Shown: positions 4,959 through 5,301 of the stretch, one piece after another
Layout of the letters: every line of letters begins with the position of its first letter
Position numbering within the stretch: position 1 is the first letter of the stretch
DNA from: Bryobacterales bacterium
Lineage (GTDB): Bacteria; Acidobacteriota; Terriglobia; Bryobacterales; Bryobacteraceae
Length of the DNA stretch: 5,301 nt
Assembly: GCA_025353235.1 (NCBI GenBank)
Contig: JANXQZ010000339.1
Span: 1 to 5,301, forward strand
Direction: 5' to 3'
The notes under the pieces: generated by a model
What the model saw: the letters and a program-made list of their open reading frames with translations, nothing else
Databases searched by the model: none
What the model was told of the DNA's origin: nothing
Program-made: the position numbers and the translations under genes

Positions 4959-5301
4959 ATGCAAGCCGCCGTCAGCTTCATTCGTTCTCAGACTGAGGCA
5001 GCCCCGCAGATCGGCGTCGTGCTAGGCAGCGGCCTGGGGGACTTCGCGCGCGAGTTGACTGACGCAATCGAGATCCCCTACACTGCCATCCCGAACTGGC
5101 CGCCCTCTACGGCCATCGGACACGCGGGCAAGCTAGTGCTCGGAAAGCTGGACGGGCTGGAGCTTGCGGTGATGGCTGGCCGCAATCATCTCTATGAGGG
5201 TTACTCGGCCTCGCAGGTGACGTACGGAGTGCGCGTGCTTGCGGGAATTGGGGTACGCTCGATGGTGTTCACCAACGCCGCTGGCGGCATCAATCTCAGT
5301 T
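4959..5301 (+). CDS. Purine nucleoside phosphorylase, N-terminal part (cut by right edge)
   Basis: This cytoplasmic enzyme splits purine nucleosides with phosphate into free base and (deoxy)ribose 1-phosphate, feeding purine salvage. The 114 visible residues match the trimeric NP-II type: GSGLG at 23-27 (phosphate-binding loop), STAIGHAGKLV at 50-60, GRNHLYEGYS at 74-83 (phosphate-contacting Arg75 and His77) and TNAAGGIN at 105-112 (active-site and phosphate region). Full proteins are about 270-290 residues, so more than half lies outside. The ATG directly follows the transporter TAA, and GGGGA lies 11 bases upstream inside the transporter gene, so the two genes are almost certainly co-transcribed and translationally coupled. 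The family also includes 5'-methylthioadenosine phosphorylases; the part that separates the two is not in the window, though pairing with a nucleoside transporter favours a nucleoside phosphorylase. Confidence 0.93.
   Translation, partial: MQAAVSFIRSQTEAAPQIGVVLGSGLGDFARELTDAIEIPYTAIPNWPPSTAIGHAGKLVLGKLDGLELAVMAGRNHLYEGYSASQVTYGVRVLAGIGVRSMVFTNAAGGINLS

Overview
The window looks like chromosomal DNA of an Acidobacteriota (Terriglobia-like) bacterium. This rests on recognition rather than a search: a TonB-dependent receptor with an N-terminal carboxypeptidase-regulatory-like domain, and next to it a small secreted Cys/His/Met protein with a CCRRDGKHHC-type motif and an RGPP tail, a combination I associate with that phylum. 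Base composition is moderately GC-rich. I see no RNA gene, CRISPR array, insertion sequence or attachment site.

Layout. (1) Positions 1-1584, minus strand: a small signal-peptide-bearing protein with clustered Cys, His and Met, followed 96 bp downstream by the N-terminal 363 residues of a TonB-dependent outer-membrane receptor that runs off the left edge. Together they suggest uptake or handling of a ligand, perhaps a metal. (2) Positions 1757-2899, plus strand: a two-gene HEPN/MNT-type toxin-antitoxin candidate. The first gene fuses a winged helix-turn-helix to a minimal nucleotidyltransferase. The second overlaps it by 32 bases and encodes a HEPN protein whose active-site motif has Asp-Tyr where classical members have His-x-Tyr. 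A consensus-like promoter lies so close to the first ATG that the mRNA may be leaderless, and a dyad centred on the -10 region is a candidate autoregulatory operator. (3) Positions 2820-3627, minus strand and convergent with the HEPN gene: an Mrr-family restriction endonuclease. (4) Positions 3759-5301, plus strand: a concentrative nucleoside transporter directly abutting purine nucleoside phosphorylase (partial at the right edge), a purine-nucleoside import and salvage operon.

The most useful second-look points are in the middle. The HEPN/MNT pair and the Mrr enzyme form a compact defence-like cluster between two metabolic loci. Each of the two convergent genes also seems to carry a single-base lesion at a terminus. 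Removing one G at 3611/3612 restores an ATG-initiated MWPAL N-terminus to Mrr. Adding one A in the A-run at 2781-2783 would end the HEPN protein at 2814, at about 148 residues and 5 bp before the Mrr stop codon. Either the sequence has indel errors or this cluster is beginning to decay.
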